Positions 57,440 to 64,000 of a DNA stretch of 64,000 nt are shown piece by piece. Under the pieces are notes generated by a model. It was not told the origin of the DNA and did no database searches. It saw only the letters and a list, made by a program, of their open reading frames with translations. Both the position numbers and the translations under genes were made by a program. Every line of letters starts with the position of its first letter. Within the stretch, counting starts at the first letter, position 1. The DNA comes from Enchytraeus crypticus (taxonomy: Eukaryota > Annelida > Clitellata > Enchytraeida > Enchytraeidae): assembly GCA_905160935.1 (NCBI GenBank), contig CAJHZI010000664.1, positions 327,001 through 391,000 of the forward strand. Reading direction: 5' to 3'.

Positions 57440-57665
57440 AAAGATTTCTCTCTCTTAGTGCTCTACTTACTGGCATGTCCAAGTTATACAACGCCTCCAT
57501 TCCGCTCTGTCTTCAGCTTTTCTCTTCATTTCCACATATGCGTGGATCTCTAAATCATCTAAAATTCCTAGTCTCGGCCTGCCTTTACCTCTATTTCCTT
57601 CCATTCTGCCTTCAATGACCTCTTTTAGTAGACTTTTCCCCTTAGAGAGTGTCCCATCCAACTCT
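57440..57665 (-). pseudogene. RTE-like LINE ORF C-terminus and 3' tail
   Basis: The longest clean example of the family C-terminus: LLKEVIEGRMEGNRGKGRPR, LGILDDLEIHAYVEMKRKAE, DRAEWRRCITWTCQ and stop, then the hairpin and GA tail (reversed, tctctctcttagtgct) at 57440-57475. It is 5'-truncated. Confidence 0.82.
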
Positions 57666-59285
57666 TCGTCCTATTTCTTAATGCATTTATCAACTGAGAT
57701 AACGATTATTAGTTTATTACACAATCAAATTTACTTGAATTAATTGCAATGCTTTACTATAATATTAAGTTTTATATAATCTTCCCAAATCCAAAAGAAA
57801 ACAATTTCTAAAATTTAGCAAGATTGCTACTTGACTTGAACCTATCAATCCACAAAGCGACCATAGTTCTATTGTACACTATGTTATATAAGTAAAAGTT
57901 AAAAGTATTGTACAAGTTTTAAAGTATTTCCAGGAATTTTATAAAAAGAGCATTAAGGAAAGATATATTGAAAATGAGAAGGTTGATTGGGTAGTAATGG
58001 CTAACAGAAATATTAGAGGTAAAAAAGAAATTAATGCTTGTACCTTCACAGTCCTTTTCTGCATTCAATTACTACAACAAGTTCCCTATAAGGCCAAGTA
58101 CTATTGATTGGATGAATGGCTACAAAATGTTAGCTTAAACGAAAAGTGCAATTAATTATCCTTCATTTTATATGACAAATAACCACGTAGTCAAATTTGG
58201 CAATTTTCAAAATAAAACAGCGTTTCAAAAGTCTTTAATAGTAACTAGTTTTATAAATCTATCTACTTTCATCCTCTGTAAGAAAGTATTTAATTTAGAC
58301 CGGGGTTAGCATATATATGCCCAATATTGTGTCACATATAGCACAAGCAGTGTTACTGGATAAAGGTATTTTAATTTTAGACTGTTTAAATCTATTAACT
58401 TGCTGTTGAACATAATTTTAATAAATAATTGGTAACTGAGATAAAGGGGATTGTGGCCCATTGTTAAGTATACCTATAATGGAGGGCATATTTGTTATCT
58501 CAGGTTGATGATGAGTACATAAATGAGGCTGATATGTGTCATTCAGTACTCTCTGCAAGTTGCCCTAATATACTGTCTTTGTTCTCTCATAATTCAGTGA
58601 AGTACCAGTAAAACTCTGTATAACATTATCATTCAAAACCGCCAGTTGCAAGTAATGAAGTATATAATTCATTCACCTTTGACGAATGAAACTTAATCCC
58701 TTTCAATATATTCTTCTCAGTTGAAAATACATATCCAGGGTACACAACTTCTCTACTAATGAATAGAAATTAGCCTAAGTCTTCCAATTTGTTTTCATTT
58801 ATTCTTCCTTACACTTTCTCCTTTGTCACTCCATAACACGTTCTCGCCAGCAGTTCCCCTTCGTAATGCATTCAGATGTTAATTTGTACCACTAATCCTT
58901 TCAATTACTTCTTTATCTTCAAATCACACTGATCATTTCAATTCATTGCAAGAGCCACATTCCAATATTTCCAGATATCTTTCTTCCTTAATGTCGAAAT
59001 TTCAAAGTCGCTCAAGATTATGTCATCACTATTACTGTAATATTTTGTATATTATACCCCAAATTTCAACTGGGGAATGGATCCTACCAAAAAATTAATC
59101 TTTTCAATCATTCCACAATATTTTTAAAAATTTCTTTTGAAAATGCAGCAGAGCATTGTAAGCATATTCAGACAAAGTTCCATTAAAATCTATGAAATAC
59201 CTAGCAGTTATCAATGTTTGAATCTAAAAAATACAAAGAGCACATATCCCAAGTTGTAAAAATTTTTATTATGTAAATTATGGGC
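57666..59285. other. AT-rich intergenic DNA, nothing recognised
   Basis: No frame, RNA or known repeat was recognised. Confidence 0.4.
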
Positions 59286-59286
59286 A

Positions 59287-59455
59287 ACCTGCTTGGAAAA
59301 ACCTTTTGATTTTGTGGTCATGTTGATAAAAACTTATTTTAGAGCTGCTAGAAGTGATTTTTAAGACCCTTGAAGAATTGATCAGAAATCACTTAGGGGT
59401 TTTGTTGAAATAAGTATTATCAACACTTACATCATATCAAAAGGTTTCTTCAAAT
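59287..59455. repeat. Foldback inverted repeat, ~70-bp arms
   Basis: The left arm (about 59290-59358) begins aaaccttttgattttgtggt and includes gttgataaaaacttatttta. The right arm (about 59385-59453) is its imperfect reverse complement (aataagtattatcaacactt ... atcaaaaggtttctt). It could be a MITE or hairpin-forming repeat. No target duplication was recognised. Confidence 0.7.
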
Positions 59456-59517
59456 ATGGTAGACAAAAATTTAAATAATCTGTATTTTATAATCACAATT
59501 TTTAGAATAAGATGCTC

Positions 59518-60050
59518 TTTCTTCTTCTTCTAGTGCACTTTCCTAGCGGCAGGTCCCCGGCATATAACTCTTCCAACCAATTCTATCCTCAGTCTTCCTA
59601 TTCACCTTTATTATATATGAATTTGTTATCAAATCATCCAACATTCATGTCTTGTTCTTACTCTTAACTCTTATTCCTAGTATTCTTCATTCTGTTACAT
59701 CCCTCAGAAAGCCATTCTCCCTATAATGTGACCTATCCTGCCATTCTTTCAGTTCATTATCACAATTATTAACTGTCATTTATCAACTATTACATGCCGA
59801 CACTCTAAAGACTTCACTTGTAATTTTCTAAGTCCCACAAATATTTGCCATCTTTCTCCATAACCATATTTCTAATGCTTCAAGTTTCCAGGTATCCTTT
59901 CTCCTTAATGTCCACATCTCACATCGGTACAGAAGTGTCGACCACACCACTGTTTTCACAATCTTTATCCTGGTGTTTTTCCAGTACCATATTTTAGGAG
60001 TTCTATCTTTCCGAAAGCCTCCTTCACCTGTGCAATTCAAAATTTTATTT
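59518..60050 (-). pseudogene. RTE-like LINE, RT C-terminal part and 3' tail
   Basis: Minus strand: KNTRIKIVKTVVWSTLLYRC, EMWTLRRKDTWKLEALEIWL, WRKMANICGT, then shifted frames to the 3' hairpin remnant (tctagtgcactttcctagcg) and a short TCT tail. Stops and frameshifts throughout the 3' half. Confidence 0.82.
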
Positions 60051-60505
60051 CTGTTTCATACTTCCCACAGGCTCTCTTTATAATCTTGAAATTCAAACAG
60101 TGATAAGTCTGAGATATATAATTTAATGAATCACAGTCTGAATATTCATAAATTCCTCTTTTGGAAATAAATAAAAATTGTTAATGAAACATCCAAAATA
60201 TTTAAAAGTATCATATATTTTCTTACGTGGGCAATTTTTGTGCCAGTCTTTAGAGTTTAATATATAAATAAATTTTGCAGAGGCTTGAAATATATCAAGT
60301 GAAATTATGCAAATGATTCAAATATTCCATGTGGACAATGTAACTATGAAAGATGAGCGGGTCTAAGGGGATATAACGGATGCGAAGAGGTAACATTACT
60401 ATCATTCGAACGGGAAAAATGGTAGTTTAACAAATGTATGTTACATGCGAAATATATTAAGTGTAAAATATTGGGTTATATTGCATAGGATCTCGTATTA
60501 TGTTA
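60051..60505. other. AT-rich intergenic DNA
   Basis: Nothing was recognised. Confidence 0.4.
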
Positions 60506-60507
60506 TT

Positions 60508-61195
60508 TAAGGGTGGTTCAAAAAGTGAAACTATGACTTTGGAATAGTTTCAGGATGCCTCGACTTAAGTGTATGAAATTATAGACAATTTTGCTATACC
60601 AGTTTACTTCTATTAACAGTTCCGTTAAGTTTGTATAGCAAATAACCACATTACTAGATTCTTTCTTATTATGTTCAGCCAGAATAGGCATAATTGTAAG
60701 CACAGTCATAGTAGCCTTCTGCGCCTGTGGGCCTTTTAAGAATGCTGTGCAACCCGTTAAGCGCAGTAAATTTCAAAATGACTGTCCTAATTCTTTTCCA
60801 AAAAGGTAAGTTGTAGTAATATTCAACAAATTTCAATCCTCTAGAGCATCGTTTCAGCATCTAGTTAATGAAGTTACGTCAGCTACAATAGACTTAATAG
60901 ATAACTTCTTGCTCGAATAAATTTACATCTATAATGAATGCAACAAAACCAATAGATTAGCTCCTTTAGTGAAAAAACACCACGGTTAAACATGGAAATT
61001 TTAATGTGCCTTTTCGCCTTTTGTCTCTATCTCCCTATCTCAAGCCTTTTTGCCTAATTTGCTAAGCTTATTTCATTCGATTTTTCAGGATGATTTCAAA
61101 CTGATTAGCAAAATAGCCCAAACTTAACACACTACTGACGAGTCTAGAAAATATATTCAATTTTAATTTGTTTAATTTATGTTAAACCACCCTTA
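60508..61195 (-). mobile_element. Tc1/mariner-type transposon remnant
   Basis: Ends AGGGTGGTTCAA and (reverse complement) AGGGTGGTTTAA form short TIRs flanked by TA, in a TTAA context at both ends. The left end continues aaaaagtgaaact, the style of many mariner termini. The total of ~685 bp is shorter than a full element. Confidence 0.65.
60640..60865 (-). pseudogene. Tc1/mariner transposase remnant around the second catalytic Asp
   Basis: The minus strand reads RGLKFVEYYYNLPFWKRI, then in another frame DSHFEIY, then KRPTGAEGYYD. This is the order A/RLKFA..y...FWK.V.WSDESHFEIY..G...VRRP.GE in Tc1/mariner transposases. The catalytic Asp region is disrupted by a frameshift. Confidence 0.55.
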
Positions 61196-62285
61196 AATGT
61201 AAAGACAAGAAATGCAAGTTATAAAATGCTTTCAATTTAATAGAGACATATTTGTACAGTTTCAGTGAGGTTTTGTGGAGATGGGAGAAAGTCTTAGCAT
61301 CAGATTTCCAGAATCCTTAACGTTGATCATTCTTTAAAAACATCTAACTGCTGGACTTCATTCTGACATTACTGAGACCTTAAATGATGTGTCATTGACC
61401 TTCCGTAGCAAAGATATCTTTTTCAACGATTGCAGGCCATTATAATTAGTCTTCAAATGTATTTTATTCATCTTGGGAGACACTAAACACAATATCCTCA
61501 GATAGACCTTTCATACTCACATTTCAATTATATAAGTTTTCGTTTTAGAATTCTTCTTGTTAAGCTAGAAATTTAGTCTATTTATTGCTTCTAGAAAGAT
61601 GTTATAATCCTCTTACCACAGTCATCCAGAAAATCCTAAAAGTATTCTGTTCTTCAGGAAGGGACCCAAAGTAGATTCGCAGCACCCATCTGCTTGCACA
61701 CCTTCATTCCAATAATTCCTTTTAGCATTCTTCTTATTTATTGCAGACATTTCGATAAGTCATGAGTATTTCATATATCTTCTTCCTTTAAAGAATTTGA
61801 TTGTAATTCCCCAAGAAGACGCAGAATGGAATGAGAACAGTCGTTGGCAAAATATGCCTGTCATACACTAGTTGGGGTTCAATAATATAATTTACTCATA
61901 TGTCTGGAATTACAACAAGGAATACCTACGAGTTGCGATAAGGCCGACCATTTCATTATTAAAAGAAATATGATAATCTACACCAACTGATGTTTTTATA
62001 TGATTCTTAACTAGGGAAAAAGGGGGAAAAGGGACAACCGGAGTCATCATCTTGAAGATTTCTTACTAAACATTAGAACTGCAATCAAAGTGAGCACTAA
62101 AAAGTTGCACTACGTTCATAATGATTGTGTTGCGATTTTATTTTAAGCCAAGATCTTATTCATTATTTTTACAAATAGCAGTAATTTATGCTACAATTCC
62201 TATTAAGTAATGTAGCAAATCTTGCGGTTGAAACAGCATTACACTTAACTAATATTTCCTGATGCCTAACGGTATAAAAGCAAAT
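61196..62285. other. AT-rich intergenic DNA, nothing recognised
   Basis: No gene or known repeat is evident. Confidence 0.4.
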
Positions 62286-62289
62286 ATGG

Positions 62290-62890
62290 GCCAAATTTAA
62301 ATGAATTTATGCAGTATATTAAATGAAAGTTGTATCAAATATCTATTTTTGTCAACATTATTTAGTACTTTTTTGTTTGTAATTTCATCAGTCCAGTTGA
62401 TCTTCTCCATAGCCTTATTTTGAATGCTTCCAGTGTTCTGATATACCCATTTCATAACGTCCATTTTCACAACTGTACAGGAGCGTGGTCCACACAAAAG
62501 TCTTTACAATCTTTATTTTTGTAGATTTATTAAACCCTTTTGTGAGTAGTTCTTTCCACTTATTTGATGACCTCTTACGTGAGTAATGTTACATTTTACT
62601 TCTGTTCCACATTCCCTATCCTCTGTTATCTTGTGACCTAAATAGTAAATATCTGAAACTCTTTACTTGTTCTAACATCGTACTGTCTATTTCGCTACTG
62701 ACTCCTCCTTTTCTAGATGCTGTCAAAACTTTGGTTTTTGATATAAATTTTCATTCCATACTTTAATGCAGTACTGGTCAGGCTATCCACAATGTCTTGT
62801 AAAGCCACTTCACTACTAGCAGTAATCATGCCTTGATCATCATCAAATCTTACATCTTTCATAAGCTATATGGATAAGATATGCTGCTCA
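62290..62890 (-). pseudogene. RTE-like LINE reverse transcriptase fragment
   Basis: The largest RT remnant of this family here. Minus strand, shifting frames: KDVRFDDDQGMITASSEVAL (catalytic FADDQ degraded to FDDDQ), LQDIVDSLTSTALKYGMKIY, then KSFRYL-type, KIKIVKT, LLYSCEN-type and INWTDEITNKKVLNNVDKNR segments. Many stops. Confidence 0.78.
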
Positions 62891-63610
62891 ATTTGGAAGG
62901 CAGAAGTATCGAATGGGTATCTTATAGAGGCTTATCAAAATAAGTATAGGCATTGTGATTTAGACATCAATGAATTCTTTATCTCTCTTCTAACCATTTG
63001 AAAGTCAATGCAATGCAATGTCTAAGTCTAGAGTGCGCACGATGTCGGTCAATTCCAATGGGACATAGATTTGTGAATTTCGTGAGTGATGAAGTAGGGA
63101 ATAGCTTTAGGAATAAATTTGATCATGTAAATAAGTATAAGTATGACATCAGATAATAATATGTGCTGTCATACTTAATAATAATTATTTACTTATTATT
63201 ATTATTATTTACCTACAATATTAAATAAAGCTTTTGGTTTTCTATTTTGAATATGCTGTGATGGCAAGCGAGAGTATGTGTTGGAAGCAGTTCTGGTTTA
63301 TCCTGGATTACCAAATTAAGTATGGAAAAATAGTTTGTAAGATTTACACATGCTCTTTATGATTCATAAACTAATTTCGAGAAAATATAATAATATATTG
63401 CTCAGTCTATGATATTCTGTATACAAGCAAAATACTGAAAGGGGGCTGTGAGGAAGATGGACGAAACATCCAATACAAGCATTACAAAATAGTTATACGC
63501 TTAATGTAAAAAATACTTGCATCATACTTGTCAAGATCACTCTGTGTCTAAATTAAAATTACGAAACTTGCCATAAATTGATAACAGCCCACTTGAAAAT
63601 AATATAACCA
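62891..63610. other. Intergenic DNA with short (ATT)n tract
   Basis: A (TTA)n-type tract lies at 63180-63215. Nothing else was recognised. Confidence 0.4.
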
Positions 63611-63611
63611 T

Positions 63612-64000
63612 TGAAAATATGCAGGTAGGTCCTGTCCTTCCTGAATTTTTATGTCGCCGCTTCACTTACAATTTTCAAGTACAGGTAGTTCAAGGAGGAT
63701 ATCAGAGAATATGGAAAAGAATGGAACTGTTTAAAATTGGACCCAAAGAGTTACAAATGAAGAAGTTCTGGAGAGATTTGAAATGGAGCACAATTAACAA
63801 ATGCATTAATAATAGAAAGAAGAGCTGGATAGGGACACATTTTAAGGAGGAAAGTTTATTAAATGGGGTAATAGAAGATAGAATGACTCTATTTGGTGTT
63901 CTTATTAAAGAGTGAAGTGAAACAGATGTAGAATGGAAGGAAAGAGAAGTAGAGGCACACCGAGATTAGAAATGTTAGATGACCCAAAGATCCACTCATA
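63612..64000 (+). pseudogene. RTE-like LINE C-terminal fragment, running off the window
   Basis: Plus-strand frames: ELQMKKFW in the TNEEVL position, KCINNRKKSWIGTHFKEESL, LNGVIEDRM, then after a stop RSRGTPRLEML and DDPKIHS at the window end. It corresponds to the segment interrupted by the nested LINE at 45.3 kb, here uninterrupted. The 3' hairpin should lie just beyond 64000. Confidence 0.78.

Overview
This window is nuclear DNA of an invertebrate animal. It is AT-rich and gene-poor, with intron-bearing genes, dense (TA)n and (GA)n microsatellites, and many fragments of non-LTR retrotransposons, tRNA-derived SINEs and DNA transposons. The repeat style (SINEs whose 3' part reads gacgttaaac followed by (ATT)n, RTE-like LINE tails, CR1/Jockey-type LINEs) and the Pax1/9 gene suggest a marine lophotrochozoan, most likely a mollusc. 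That assignment is an inference. I see no bacterial or viral genes.

Only two host genes can be supported. (1) A Pax1/9 (PAX1, PAX9, Pox meso class) gene lies on the minus strand at 18054-19276. One large exon carries nearly the whole paired domain, an octapeptide and the stop codon; the start exon was not found. (2) The last two coding exons of a YLPM1 (ZAP3)-like nuclear protein gene lie on the minus strand at 51562-51702 and 52293-52408. They have clean splice sites and join in phase; exons further upstream were not found. A 17-bp minisatellite fills half of the intron between them.

The best-preserved mobile element is a full-length, apparently intact two-ORF LINE of the CR1/Jockey group at about 45346-49640 (ORF1 375 aa; ORF2 983 aa with endonuclease and reverse transcriptase). 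It sits inside an older RTE-like LINE remnant. Other elements are: a 1.57-kb hAT transposon with terminal inverted repeats and a near-perfect 8-bp target duplication (55460-57026); two Tc1/mariner-type elements (28008-28799 and 60508-61195); a decayed C-terminus with an RPDG...WDVTV motif that resembles restriction-like-endonuclease LINEs (19540-20420); many 5'-truncated RTE-like LINE tails; a separate 370-bp non-coding family that shares the 3' hairpin and (GA)n tail of those LINEs; tRNA-derived SINEs; and two copies of a SINE with a 5S-rRNA-like segment.

Region by region: 1-9 kb is microsatellites and minisatellites; 9-16 kb is dispersed LINE/SINE repeats; 16-20.5 kb is the Pax1/9 exon and a LINE remnant; 20.5-25.5 kb holds a 525-bp duplication and SINEs; 25.5-32.2 kb holds mariner and LINE fragments; 32-41 kb is mostly unannotated DNA with minisatellites; 41-45 kb holds SINEs and a LINE remnant; 45-50 kb is the nested LINE; 51-53.6 kb is the YLPM1-like gene end with minisatellites; 55-64 kb is hAT, mariner and RTE-like remnants. 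Most open frames in the window are translations of simple repeats and are not genes.
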